Positions 33,211 through 41,710 of a stretch of 64,000 nucleotides of DNA are shown here, piece by piece. Every line of letters begins with the position of its first letter. Position 1 is the stretch's first letter. The position numbers and the translations under genes were made by a program. The notes below the pieces were generated by a model that had not been told where the DNA came from, ran no database searches, and was given only the letters and a program-made list of their open reading frames with translations. This DNA is from Hymenobacter metallilatus (GTDB taxonomy: Bacteria > Bacteroidota > Bacteroidia > Cytophagales > Hymenobacteraceae). The stretch covers positions 388,166 to 452,165 of the forward strand of contig NZ_RWIS01000003.1 in NCBI RefSeq assembly GCF_003944705.1, written 5' to 3'.

Positions 33211-33329
33211 GTGAAATTGTGAGTTTGTGAAATTGTGAGTTAGGGGGTGAAATGCGTGGTTTTGTTGTACGGACGCAGCACATGCGCCCTGAACATCAAT
33301 TCACCATTTCACCACTTCACCATTTCACT
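33211..33329. repeat. paired degenerate tandem repeats between mutA and mutB
   Basis: Two tandem copies of a 16-mer (gtgaaattgtgagttt/a) lie at 33211-33242, 8 nt upstream of the mutB start. The opposing TTCACCATTTCACCACTTCA-type array lies at 33299-33329 and overlaps the end of mutA. About 57 bp of unique sequence separates them. The layout matches the element within mutB. Confidence 0.7.
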
Positions 33330-35103
33330 TTTTCCCCTGTAACCGGGCCAGTACGGCTTCGGTGCTGTATCCCTGCACCGTGAATTCCTTGAGGCCGAAA
33401 ATATGCGTGGCTTCCTGCATGGTAGCCAGGTCGGCGGTGAGCAGGGCCGGCGCAATAAAGTTGGGCTCATCAATAGGCACATGACTGATGGCCCGGGCCA
33501 GGCGGCCAAACTGCTCGGGCGTAGCATACATCAGCGTGGCTTCCTCGGCGGAGGAAAACAGTACCGACAACGTGCCCTCGGGGTGAGATTTGTGCAGCTC
33601 GGTACGGTCGGCTTCCGGCAGCGTCATCAGAAACGACTCCAGGATGGTCTGGTTGGTGTGGGCACCCAGCAGCACCAGCGCCGCCCGCTTCTTCTTTTTC
33701 TCCCGGCGCTCAAAGTGCAGGGCCGTGGCCAGTCGCAGCACCTCGGCCGGGTAAGTGGCGCGGGTGCTGTCGAAGTCCCGGCTGCGCAACAGGCGCTTGG
33801 GGTTGTAGTCGAACTTCTCGTTGGGGTTGTGAAATTTGTTGGTGCCTACTACTACCTGCTCACCGTTGGCAATACGCCGGAACTGAGCCTGGGCCGAGGT
33901 ATGCAGCTCCTGCAGCACGAAGCCCGTGGCCGCCGGCAGGCCACCCTGCGCCTGAATTTTCTGAAACAGAGCCCAGCCTTCCCGGGCCAGCTGGTCGGTG
34001 AGGGTTTCCACGTAGTAGGAGCCAGCGGCGGGGTCCTGCACCCGGTCGAGGTAGGCTTCCTCGCGCAGGAGCACAGGCAGGTTGCGGGCCAGCCGCTCGG
34101 CAAACTCGTTGGGCGCGTGAAACAGGCAGTCGAAGGTACCCACGCTCACCGCGTCGGCGCCGCCCAGCACGGCGCTCATGGCCTCGGTGGTGGTGCGTAG
34201 CAGGTTGGTGTGCGGGTCGAGAGTAGTCTGGCTCCAGGTGGCCGTGCTGGCAAAAATGGTGAGCTGCTGGGCTGCTTCGGCGGGCAGGCCGTAGGCGTGC
34301 AGCAGGGTAGCCCATAGCTTGCGCAGGGCCCGGAGCTTGGCAATTTCGAAGAAGTAGTTTGGGCCCACGGCTACGTGCAGGTGCAGGGCCGCCGCCACCT
34401 CGGCCACCGCAAGGTCGGCCGTGGGCAACTCGCTCAGGTAGGCGGCGGCTGTACTTAGTGCAAAAGCAAGTTGTTGGGTAGCGGTGGCGCCGCGGTTGCC
34501 ATAAAAGGCCACATCCAGGCCCAATACCTTGAAGGCGGGCCAGGCGCGGGCGGTTCGCACGGCCTCCCGTACCTCGTCCAGCTGGGCCGCCAGATCCGGC
34601 GCGTGCCTAGTTACCGGGTCCGATACCAGAAACCCCCGGGGAGGCGACGGCAGGGCTGCTAACCGCTGCAGCAGGCCGGATACTCCCCCCCGCACTGTGT
34701 AGCCCACGTACGTGGTTGCCAGCGGCATCCGCTGTTGCAGGTAGTCGGTATCAAAGCCTTCGGAGTGGCCCAATACGAAGTGGGCACCTTCGGCGCCGCG
34801 CTCCAGGGCTTCCGCTGCCCGCCGAATGGCACCGTGGCCGCGCTCCAGGGCGGGTACTGAGTAGGTGGGCACGTTGCGCCAGTGGGTGGCCGGCCGGGCC
34901 AGAGGGGAAGGCCAGCCGCCTAAGGCCTGAAGCGCCTCCTGATGATAAAAGGGCTGTACCACAAACCCATCGGGGGTGGTCCAGGTGAGGGAGGCGGGGT
35001 CCTGGCCTTTCAGGTCGCGGGCAATGCGCTCCTGCCACTGGGCGGTGGTAACGGCGTCAAACTCAGAAAACGAAACAGGCGCAGAGCGCAGCGAATCGGC
35101 CAT
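33325..35103 (-). CDS. mutA: methylmalonyl-CoA mutase small subunit
   Basis: This 592-residue non-catalytic partner of MutB stabilises the heterodimer. It has the mutase barrel pattern (FDAVTTAQWQERIARDLKG, VVQPFYHQEAL, VGPNYFFEIAKLRALRKLW, DPAAGSYYVETLTDQLA). The C-terminal region AALVLLGAHTNQTILESFLM is a degenerate B12-binding domain without the DxHxxG histidine, as usual for this subunit. The start at 35103 (MADSLRSAPVSFSEF) drops a 46-residue Arg/Pro-rich extension. mutB follows after 122 bp of repeat-filled spacer in the same orientation. Confidence 0.92.
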   Translation of the reverse strand: MADSLRSAPVSFSEFDAVTTAQWQERIARDLKGQDPASLTWTTPDGFVVQPFYHQEALQALGGWPSPLARPATHWRNVPTYSVPALERGHGAIRRAAEALERGAEGAHFVLGHSEGFDTDYLQQRMPLATTYVGYTVRGGVSGLLQRLAALPSPPRGFLVSDPVTRHAPDLAAQLDEVREAVRTARAWPAFKVLGLDVAFYGNRGATATQQLAFALSTAAAYLSELPTADLAVAEVAAALHLHVAVGPNYFFEIAKLRALRKLWATLLHAYGLPAEAAQQLTIFASTATWSQTTLDPHTNLLRTTTEAMSAVLGGADAVSVGTFDCLFHAPNEFAERLARNLPVLLREEAYLDRVQDPAAGSYYVETLTDQLAREGWALFQKIQAQGGLPAATGFVLQELHTSAQAQFRRIANGEQVVVGTNKFHNPNEKFDYNPKRLLRSRDFDSTRATYPAEVLRLATALHFERREKKKKRAALVLLGAHTNQTILESFLMTLPEADRTELHKSHPEGTLSVLFSSAEEATLMYATPEQFGRLARAISHVPIDEPNFIAPALLTADLATMQEATHIFGLKEFTVQGYSTEAVLARLQGKK

Positions 35104-35195
35104 AATACGGCGGGGTGGGGGTGGGAAACTGGGCCTGGGGAGGCGGGCTAAAGATACCGGTTCGGGACGGGAATGCCGCCGGGCGCAGCCGGTTC

Positions 35196-35226
35196 TTGCG
35201 GAGGCACACGTCCGGAAGTATCTTTG
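35196..35226 (+). promoter_or_regulatory. Bacteroidota-type promoter upstream of beta-barrel gene
   Basis: TTG (35196-35198), a 20-nt spacer and TATCTTTG (35219-35226) match the phylum consensus exactly. The expected start is near 35233, giving a leader of roughly 50 nt before the ATG at 35281. Spacing is identical to the blaI promoter. Confidence 0.75.
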
Positions 35227-35280
35227 CAGCCCTTTTACCAAATCCCTTTCGCCGGCCCGGCCCGCATTGTTTTATCAACC

Positions 35281-36504
35281 ATGAAAAAGTGCTTATTCCT
35301 GCTGTCCTCACTGGCAGTATCCTCAGTGGCAATAGCACAAACTAATTTTCAACCCGGTTATGTAGTACCCCTGAGTGGCGACACGCTACGGGGGGAGGTA
35401 GACTCGCGGGGCGAGCTGCGGGGCGCAACGCTGTGTCGGTTCCGGGCTTCCGCCCAGGCAGATGCCACCGAATACAAACCGGGCGAAATCAGGGGGTATG
35501 GCTTCGATGCCGGCAACTCGTACCGAACGGCAATGCTGCCAAACGCTGCCCGTACACCAGCCTTTTTGCAGGTACTGGCCGACGGAAAGCTGACGTTGCT
35601 GCGGTATACCAACGAAAACGAGAACAAGCAGTATTATGCTCAAACAGCCAGCGCACCATTGCTACAGCCGTTGATACAGCGCGATACAATTGTACTGCAG
35701 ATCAATCCGCAAACTCAGGCCGAAAATAGGGTCAGCACCCGGGTTTATCCGTTCCGTAATGTGCTGTGGCAGCTTATGGCCGACTGCCCAACGGTGCAAA
35801 CTTCCTTAACTCGTCTAGAGCTCCAGGAGGCGCGCCTGGTGAAAACGGTTACCGCCTACAATACCTGTGTTGGCGGCCCGCAATACGTCATTCGCAAGCA
35901 AACCAATAAGGTTCGGGTTGGCGTTTTTGCAGGGGTCTATCGGGCCAATGTCACGTACAAGGACGACAAACAGTATTTTGATCTTACCTCCGATGCGTTG
36001 CCCTCATTTGGCCTGGCACTGCACCTGAAGCCCGCCAGCTTCAATCCTCATCTTTCGCTGCTGGCAGAGCTGTGGTTTACCCGGCAGAAATATAGCACTA
36101 CCTACGATGGCGTGGGGCCGCTGGGCCCTGGCTATGAGCGCACGTTGAAAGTGGATATTGCCTCTATTGGTGTGCCTCTGTTACTACGGTATAGCCTCAC
36201 GAAAGGCATCGTTCGGCCGTATGTGCAAGCCGGATTTGTGTTCAAGCAGAATATCAAGAACGAGGCGGAGAAATCAGATTATCTGCCTCGCTTCTCCTCC
36301 GACCGAACTACCACTGCCATAGATTTGAAGTCCTACAACATTGGCGGCTTGTTTGGAGTTGGGGTTACTATTCCAACGGGCTCCAAAGGCAGCATCAACC
36401 TGGAGGGCCGGCTGGATAAGCTCGACAGTACTTCCTCGGCCGCGGGCATTATCTCCAACTCGCGCGGGTTGTCGTTGCTGGCCGGGTACACGTTCGGTCA
36501 GTAG
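35281..36504 (+). CDS. outer-membrane beta-barrel protein (PorT-like fold)
   Basis: This 407-residue protein has a signal peptide (MKKCLFLLSSLAVSSVAIAQ). The N-terminal half (residues 20-190) is soluble: FQPGYVVPLSGDTLRGEVDS, YKPGEIRGYGFDAGNSYRTA, a pattern common in Bacteroidota two-part surface proteins. The C-terminal half (residues 215-407) is an eight-strand-type outer-membrane barrel: VRVGVFAGVYRANVTYKDD, ASIGVPLLLRYSLTKGIVRPYVQAGF, GLSLLAGYTFGQ. Cys-containing segment ADCPTVQTSL...YNTCVGG links the two. The substrate is unknown. It has its own promoter and is divergent to mutA. Confidence 0.75.
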   Translation: MKKCLFLLSSLAVSSVAIAQTNFQPGYVVPLSGDTLRGEVDSRGELRGATLCRFRASAQADATEYKPGEIRGYGFDAGNSYRTAMLPNAARTPAFLQVLADGKLTLLRYTNENENKQYYAQTASAPLLQPLIQRDTIVLQINPQTQAENRVSTRVYPFRNVLWQLMADCPTVQTSLTRLELQEARLVKTVTAYNTCVGGPQYVIRKQTNKVRVGVFAGVYRANVTYKDDKQYFDLTSDALPSFGLALHLKPASFNPHLSLLAELWFTRQKYSTTYDGVGPLGPGYERTLKVDIASIGVPLLLRYSLTKGIVRPYVQAGFVFKQNIKNEAEKSDYLPRFSSDRTTTAIDLKSYNIGGLFGVGVTIPTGSKGSINLEGRLDKLDSTSSAAGIISNSRGLSLLAGYTFGQ

Positions 36505-36524
36505 GCAAGCACCCTTGCTTCCGC

Positions 36525-36581
36525 GCAGGCCCCGGCCGGGCCGATACGTTTTATGCATGTGTCGGCCCGGCCGGGGCCTGC
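36525..36581. repeat. 20-bp GC-rich hairpin
   Basis: The arm 36525-36544 is exactly mirrored at 36562-36581 with a 17-nt loop. It follows the beta-barrel gene stop codon by 21 nt. It has no T-tract, so termination is uncertain. Confidence 0.8.
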
Positions 36582-36659
36582 GGCCTTCGTGGGCCAGCCT
36601 GTCAACTCCCGCCTCACTGCCGTATCTTTACGGCTTGCTTTCCTCTTTTTCCTGATTCC

Positions 36660-37421
36660 ATGCAGTTTCTTCGTTCCCGCGTAGCAGCGCTGGGCCTGTT
36701 GGCAGCAGTGGCAGTGGCTTCATCCTGCCAGCGCGGTGCTTACGTGCCCAAGGCCCAACTGGCTCCTGTTACAGCTCAGCCCGTAGGCAGCACTTTGGCC
36801 GACAATGCCCAGGCCGCGGCCACCATTGCGCCCTACCGCCAGCGGGTAACCGAGCAGATGACGGCCGTATTGGGGCAGGCACCGGCCGCCATTACCAAGA
36901 ACAGCGGCGAGTCGCCCTTGGCCAATTACGTGGGCGATATTCAGCGGGTACGGGCCAGCCGGGAGCTGGGCAAACCGGTCGATTTGGGCGTAATGTCGAA
37001 CGGGGGGCTCCGGGCACCGCTACCCGCCGGGGCCGTTACCATGGGCTCCGTGTTTGAGCTGATGCCCTTCGAAAACGAACTGGTGGTGCTGGATGCCTCC
37101 GGGGCGGTGGTGCAGCAGCTGTTCGACTACGCGGCTCGCATCAAAATGGCTGTTTCAGGTGCTACCTACACCGTTACGGCCGATGGTAAGCCACAGAACA
37201 TCCTCATCAACGGCCAGCCCTTCGACGCAGCCCGCACGTATACCATTGCCATTTCCGACTACCTGGCTGGTGGCGGCGACAATATGGTATTCTTTAAGCC
37301 CATTAAGCCCCGGGGTACGGGCGTACTGCTGCGCTCTGCCATTGCCGAGTACATTCAGGAGCAGACCAGACAGGGCAAATCCATCGAGGCCAAAGTAGAA
37401 GGCCGGGTGAAGAGTAACTGA
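36660..37421 (+). CDS. 5'-nucleotidase C-terminal domain lipoprotein
   Basis: This is a 253-residue protein. The N-terminal lipoprotein signal ends VAVASSC (lipid Cys near residue 23). The rest is the substrate-binding C-terminal domain of UshA-type 5'-nucleotidases: AITKNSGESPLANYVGDIQRV, GVMSNGGLRAPLPAGAVTMG, FPFENELVVLDASGAVV-like core, TYTIAISDYLAGGGDNMVFF. It lacks the metallophosphoesterase half, which is encoded by the next gene 131 bp downstream. Together they would form a two-chain periplasmic nucleotidase (inference). Confidence 0.88.
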   Translation: MQFLRSRVAALGLLAAVAVASSCQRGAYVPKAQLAPVTAQPVGSTLADNAQAAATIAPYRQRVTEQMTAVLGQAPAAITKNSGESPLANYVGDIQRVRASRELGKPVDLGVMSNGGLRAPLPAGAVTMGSVFELMPFENELVVLDASGAVVQQLFDYAARIKMAVSGATYTVTADGKPQNILINGQPFDAARTYTIAISDYLAGGGDNMVFFKPIKPRGTGVLLRSAIAEYIQEQTRQGKSIEAKVEGRVKSN

Positions 37422-37439
37422 GCAACTGCGTATCTGAAT

Positions 37440-37550
37440 AATCGTTCTACTGGCGCAAATGACGCAGGTATCCGTTCGATTATTCAATTCGTCAGTCAGT
37501 CAAGTGCTTAGCTACTCCATTCTCAGTTACTCAACTACTCAGTTACTCTT
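37440..37550. repeat. degenerate short tandem repeats upstream of metallophosphoesterase gene
   Basis: Variants of ttactcaactactcag and cagtcagtcaag recur from about 37482 to 37547, ending 3 nt before the ATG. They resemble, in pattern though not sequence, the TTCACCATTTCACC arrays elsewhere in the window. Confidence 0.5.
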
Positions 37551-37552
37551 CC

Positions 37553-38482
37553 ATGAAGCGTCGCGAATTTCTGAAATATACCGGCCTGGGGGCTGCTTCT
37601 GTGGGGCTGCTGGGGGCTGCGGCACTGCCGGCTGCGGCTGCCGATAAAAAGGCCGTGCGCCTTACCATTCTGCACACCAACGACATGCACTCCCGCATCG
37701 AGCCTTTCCCCAGCAATGCGGCTCAGTGGGCGGGCATGGGTGGCATGGCCCGGCGCGCTACGCTCATCGAGCAAATCCGGCAGCAGGAGCCCAACGTGCT
37801 GCTGCTCGATTCCGGCGACATCTGGCAGGGCACGCCGTATTTTAACTTCTTCCAGGGGGAGCTGGAGTACAAGCTCATGAGCCAGATGGCTTATGATGCC
37901 AGCACCCTCGGCAACCACGACTTCGACAATGGCCTGGAGGGCCTGCAGAAGCAGCTGCCCAACGCCACGTTTCCCTTCCTGATTGCCAACTACGACTTCT
38001 CCCAAACCATTCTGGCGGGCAAGTTTCAGCCGTATAAGGTGTTTGAGAAGCAGGGAATCCGCATTGGTGTGTTTGGGCTGGGCATCGAAATGGCCGGACT
38101 GGTGGCCGACAAAAACTTTGGAGCCACCAAGTACCTCGACCCCGTAGCCGTGGCCAAAGACATGGTAACCAAGCTGCGCGGCCCCGAGCGGTGCGACCTG
38201 GTTATCTGCTTGTCCCACCTGGGCTACAAGTACGAGTCGGCCAAGCTCGACGACCGGAAACTGGCGGCCCAGGTTAGCGGCATCGACCTGATCCTGGGGG
38301 GGCATACCCACACTTTCCTAGAGAAGCCCGAGCCCATTGCCAGCCCCAACGGCCAGCCGACGCTCATCAACCAGGTGGGCTGGTCCGGCATCAACCTGGG
38401 CCGCCTCGACTATGCCTTTGAGCACGGTACCCGCCGCCCCACGGTGGCCGCCTCGGCGGTAGTGCCCATCCGGCAGGCCTAG
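37553..38482 (+). CDS. 5'-nucleotidase metallophosphoesterase domain, exported
   Basis: This is a 309-residue protein. The N-terminus MKRREFLKYTGLGAASVGLL is Tat-like (RR-x-F-L pattern). All metallophosphoesterase motifs are present: TILHTNDMHSRI (DxH), LLDSGDIWQG (GD), TLGNHDFDNG (GNHD), VICLSHLG and LGGHTHTF (GHxH). This is the N-terminal half of UshA-type nucleotidases, which remove phosphate from nucleotides. The substrate-binding half is the preceding separate gene, so the order is the reverse of the fused protein. Confidence 0.9.
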   Translation: MKRREFLKYTGLGAASVGLLGAAALPAAAADKKAVRLTILHTNDMHSRIEPFPSNAAQWAGMGGMARRATLIEQIRQQEPNVLLLDSGDIWQGTPYFNFFQGELEYKLMSQMAYDASTLGNHDFDNGLEGLQKQLPNATFPFLIANYDFSQTILAGKFQPYKVFEKQGIRIGVFGLGIEMAGLVADKNFGATKYLDPVAVAKDMVTKLRGPERCDLVICLSHLGYKYESAKLDDRKLAAQVSGIDLILGGHTHTFLEKPEPIASPNGQPTLINQVGWSGINLGRLDYAFEHGTRRPTVAASAVVPIRQA

Positions 38483-38796
38483 CCCGGCTGCCTGTGGGCG
38501 CTTACCTGGCCGGGCTCCATTCGGGTGGTTTTCCATCCTTGGGCCGGGCTGCTTTTAGCATCAGTTTTTTGCGAAAAAAATACCTGACTCCGAAAAAAAA
38601 TCGTTGAGTCAGATCCAGGCACGGGTGTGAGCGGTAAGTGGTAAAAGCGTGTAAAATGCAAGAGCCAGAAGTTTTTTTTGTCTCAGGAGTTTTCCACATT
38701 TTTGTCTCCCCCTAGAAAAAATGGGTGCCCTCACGCCCGTTGCCAAGCTGTCGTTTCTCCCATCTGCGCACCAGTTGCTTTTGTCCTATCGTATTG
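38483..38796. other. AT-rich region upstream of dnaA
   Basis: This 314-bp gap has several A and T tracts and a CTGACTC/GAGTCAG hairpin around gaaaaaaaatcg (about 38583-38611). It has one DnaA-box-like 9-mer, TTTTCCACA (38690-38698), with one mismatch to TTATCCACA. I see no cluster of boxes, so it is not claimed as the replication origin. It probably holds the dnaA promoter. Confidence 0.45.
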
Positions 38797-40296
38797 ATGC
38801 TCAAAGATTGTCGAACCGTATGGGCCAACTGTCTTCGTGTCATCAAGGCAACGATTGGTGAGCAGAGTTTCCGGACCTGGTTTCAACCCATTGTGCCGGT
38901 GCAGCTCCACAATAACATCCTGCTGATTCAGGTACCCAGCACCTATTTCTACGAGTTTCTGGAGGAGCACTACGTGGAGGAGCTGAAGCGGGCCATCCAC
39001 CAGGAGCTGGGGCCCGAGGGGCGCCTGGAGTACAGCATTGTGGTAGACCAAGGCAATGCCCAGCAGAAACCCCGGACTCTGAACCTGCCTACGGCCCGCA
39101 AATCGGCGGGACCAGCCCAGGCCGCTACCCCGGCCGCCACGGCAATGGCCGCCAGCGCCCTCACGGCCTCGGCCCGCAACGTAGCGGCGGCGGCCGTGTC
39201 GCCGGCACCCACGCCCCCCACGCTGCGCAACCCCTTTGAGGCCAGCAAAACCATTGAGCGGGATTATTTGAAGTCCCAGCTTAACACAACGTACACCTTC
39301 GAAAATTATATCGAGGGCGATTGTAACCGCCTGGCCCGCTCGGCCGGCCTCGCGGTGGCTAACAAGCCCGGTACCACCTCCTTTAACCCATTAATGGTGT
39401 ACGGGGGCGTGGGCCTGGGTAAAACCCATTTGGTGCAGGCCATCGGCAACCACATCAAGGCCACCAATACCGACAAGTTCGTGCTCTACGTGTCGGCGGA
39501 GAAGTTTACGAACCAGTTCATCGAGAGCCTCCGCTCCAACCAGGTGCAGGACTTCGCCAACTTCTACCTGCTGGTGGATATCCTGATTCTGGACGACGTG
39601 CAGTTTCTGTCGGGCAAGGACAAGACCCAGGAAATGTTCTTCCACATTTTCAACCACTTGCACCAGGCCGGTAAGCAAATCGTCATGACCTCCGACCGGC
39701 CCCCGCGCGACCTGGTGGGCCTGGAGGACCGGCTGTTGTCGCGCTTCAAGTGGGGCCTCACCGCCGACCTGCAAAGTCCCGATTTCGAGACGCGCATGGC
39801 CATCATTCAGAACAAGATGCAGCAGGATGGTATTGACATTCCGCCGCAGGTGGTGGAGTATCTGGCCCATTCCGTGAACACCAACGTGCGGGAGCTGGAG
39901 GGTGTGCTGATTTCCCTGGTGGCCCAGAGTAGCCTCAACCGCCGCGAAATTGACCTGGAAATGGCCAAGCAGGCCCTGCGGCATATTATTGAGGAAGTGG
40001 AGGCTGAAGTCAACCTCGACTTCATTCAGAAAACCTGCGCCGAGTACTTTGGTGTGTCGTTGGAGTTGCTCAAGGCCAAAACCCGCAAGAAGGAAGTGGT
40101 AACGGCCCGGCAGGTGGCCATGTACTTTGCCAAGGAGCACACCACCCATTCCCTTAAAAGCATAGGCCACCACTTTGGGGGCCGCGACCATAGCACCGTC
40201 ATTCACTCGGTACAAACCGTATCGGACCTGATTGACTCGGATAAGTCGTTTCGCAGCACTATTGTGGAGCTACGCAAGAAATTTGCCGGCAAGTAG
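38797..40296 (+). CDS. dnaA: chromosomal replication initiator DnaA
   Basis: This 499-residue AAA+ protein binds DnaA boxes and opens the origin. Domain I (VWANCLRVIKATIGEQSFRT) covers about 5-90. An Ala/Pro/Thr-rich linker is at 95-155. The AAA+ domain has YTFENYIEGDCNRLA, Walker A GGVGLGKTH (about 203-211), Walker B ILILDDVQFLSGK (about 262), and a box VII-type arginine segment (MTSDRPPRDLVGLEDRLLSRF). Domain IV carries the DNA-binding signature GGRDHSTVIHS (about 462-472). ATG at 38797 gives MLKDCRTVWANCL, the normal N-terminus. dnaN is not adjacent. Confidence 0.97.
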   Translation: MLKDCRTVWANCLRVIKATIGEQSFRTWFQPIVPVQLHNNILLIQVPSTYFYEFLEEHYVEELKRAIHQELGPEGRLEYSIVVDQGNAQQKPRTLNLPTARKSAGPAQAATPAATAMAASALTASARNVAAAAVSPAPTPPTLRNPFEASKTIERDYLKSQLNTTYTFENYIEGDCNRLARSAGLAVANKPGTTSFNPLMVYGGVGLGKTHLVQAIGNHIKATNTDKFVLYVSAEKFTNQFIESLRSNQVQDFANFYLLVDILILDDVQFLSGKDKTQEMFFHIFNHLHQAGKQIVMTSDRPPRDLVGLEDRLLSRFKWGLTADLQSPDFETRMAIIQNKMQQDGIDIPPQVVEYLAHSVNTNVRELEGVLISLVAQSSLNRREIDLEMAKQALRHIIEEVEAEVNLDFIQKTCAEYFGVSLELLKAKTRKKEVVTARQVAMYFAKEHTTHSLKSIGHHFGGRDHSTVIHSVQTVSDLIDSDKSFRSTIVELRKKFAGK

Positions 40297-40309
40297 TAGG
40301 GTAGTGCCT

Positions 40310-40603
40310 GCGTCATTGCGAGGCATGTGGCGCATCAAGCCAGCGCCCGAAGCAATCCGTCCTTTTCAAGGTGACAAGTTCCGACCTATTTTAAAGACCT
40401 TGATAGTGGAACGGATGTAGAGACGCGACACTTCGCGTCTTCCATCAGAACGGCACAGCCGAACCGTTCAACGCCGAGACGCGAAGTATCGCGTCTCGGC
40501 TACATACAAAAGCCCCTGCCGTTCCACACAGCAGGGGCTTTTCACTTTTTTATATTTCTACCTGAGAAAAAGACGGATTGCGTCGTTTTCTCCTCGCAAT
40601 GAC
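40310..40603. repeat. nested palindromic element downstream of dnaA
   Basis: The outer arms gtcattgcgagg (40312-40323) and cctcgcaatgac (40592-40603) enclose, in order, gcaatccgtcctttt matched by aaaagacggattgc (about 40568-40581), a gtagagacgcgacacttcgcg block matched in inverted form at 40477-40503, and a terminator hairpin. The stretch 40311-40343 recurs exactly, inverted, at 20063-20095. It lies between converging genes. Confidence 0.85.
40508..40542. terminator. terminator hairpin inside nested palindrome
   Basis: A 12-bp perfect stem (40508-40519 with 40531-40542) has flanking A and T runs on both sides, so it can work in both directions between dnaA and the leftward membrane protein gene. 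The loop is 11 nt. Confidence 0.85.
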
Positions 40604-40628
40604 ACTTAACTCAGCCGCTCATTCACTG

Positions 40629-41108
40629 CTACTGCACGTCGCGCAGGGCGATGTTGTGCTTGGCAGCAAAAGCGCGTACCTGCTCACGCATGATGCGCTT
40701 GCGCTTGGCTCCTTTCACCTGACGCAGGCTCAGCGCATAGGTGCCGCCTTCTTTCAGCTGCAAGCGTAGCTGCTGCGGGGCCAGCTCCAGGCTGGCAATG
40801 GTTTCGGCCGGAAAGGCTTGCTTGGGCCGGAACAGCCCATCTTTATGCACAATGTAGGCAGGCGTAAACTCCAGGTAGCTCTGCGTACCGAAAACGGGGG
40901 CGTTATGCACCAGCACGTACCCCACGTACACCAGGCTGAACAGCAGAAACAGAATGTGCAGAAACTGAAAGTCGCTGGCCCCCGCTCCCGTTACAATAAG
41001 CGCCACCGTATAACCAATCCAGAGTAAACCCAGAAAGAGCTGCCCCCAGAATGGGATGCGCTGCGTATTGGCGGGCTGAAGACGAATGCGGGTAGAGTCA
41101 GGGTTCAT
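40629..41108 (-). CDS. small membrane protein with PH-like tail
   Basis: This 159-residue protein has two transmembrane helices in the first half (PFWGQLFLGLLWIGYTVALI, then FLHILFLLFSLVYVGYVLVH). A soluble domain follows (SYLEFTPAYIVHKDGLFRPK, IASLELAPQQLRLQLKEGG, LSLRQVKGAKRKRIMREQ). The layout resembles bacterial PH-domain membrane proteins of unknown role. On the coding strand, TACTTTTG (41135-41142) is a possible -7 box 26 nt before the ATG. The upstream start at 41186 is rejected. Confidence 0.7.
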   Translation of the reverse strand: MNPDSTRIRLQPANTQRIPFWGQLFLGLLWIGYTVALIVTGAGASDFQFLHILFLLFSLVYVGYVLVHNAPVFGTQSYLEFTPAYIVHKDGLFRPKQAFPAETIASLELAPQQLRLQLKEGGTYALSLRQVKGAKRKRIMREQVRAFAAKHNIALRDVQ

Positions 41109-41281
41109 AGAGGCAGTAAAGTCGCTAGGGCCCGCAAAAGTAAGGAGTTGGCAGTTAGGAGTTGCATACTGCCAGGAGAACAGCATTGTGTGGAGAAATA
41201 CATTCCTGAGAATTAGTATTCTGAATGTAGCGAAGCCAAGGAATGATGGTTCACGGGCACGACGCGCTGATAGGCAGCCGC

Positions 41282-41710
41282 TTATTTCAGCTTGGCTGAA
41301 GCCAGCTCCATTTCGGGCACGGCTTTCAGCAGCACCGAAATGGGGCAGTTTTCCTTGGCTTTCTCAGCATACTGCTGAAACTCTTCCTGCGTCAGACCCT
41401 CTACCTCGCCTTCGGTAGTCAGGCTGATTTTGACCACCTTCGGAGCCTCGCCAGAGGTATCGAGCGTTACCTTCGACTCGGTGCGGATTTGCTTCACCTG
41501 CTTGCCATCCTTGGTCAGAATGCTGGTCAGGAACATGGTGTAGCAGCCAGCGTGGGCCGCGCCAATCAGCTCCTCGGGGTTGGTGCCCTTCTGGCCCTCA
41601 AACCGCGCACCTACCGAATACGGTGCTTGTACGGTGCCACTCTGGGTGGAAATTTCGCCGCTGCCTTTAATGTCGCCGTTCCAGACGGCCGTGCCACGTT
41701 GGTTGATCAT
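41282..41710 (-). CDS. osmC: OsmC-family peroxiredoxin
   Basis: This 142-residue protein detoxifies organic hydroperoxides through two cysteines. Both are present: Cys56 in GAAHAGCYTMFLT and Cys122 in ENCPISVLLKA, with Glu47 in NPEELIG. MINQRGTAVWNGDIKGSGEIS and SVGARFEGQKGTNPEELIGAA are typical of the OsmC branch rather than Ohr. The length is standard. The gene is divergent to GH3, and the gap contains paired degenerate repeats. Confidence 0.93.
   Translation of the reverse strand: MINQRGTAVWNGDIKGSGEISTQSGTVQAPYSVGARFEGQKGTNPEELIGAAHAGCYTMFLTSILTKDGKQVKQIRTESKVTLDTSGEAPKVVKISLTTEGEVEGLTQEEFQQYAEKAKENCPISVLLKAVPEMELASAKLK

Noticed and set aside
32150..33214. 354-residue frame antisense to mutB
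   Set aside because: It is a shadow of the GC-rich third codon positions in mutB; there is no protein-like pattern and mutB itself is certain.
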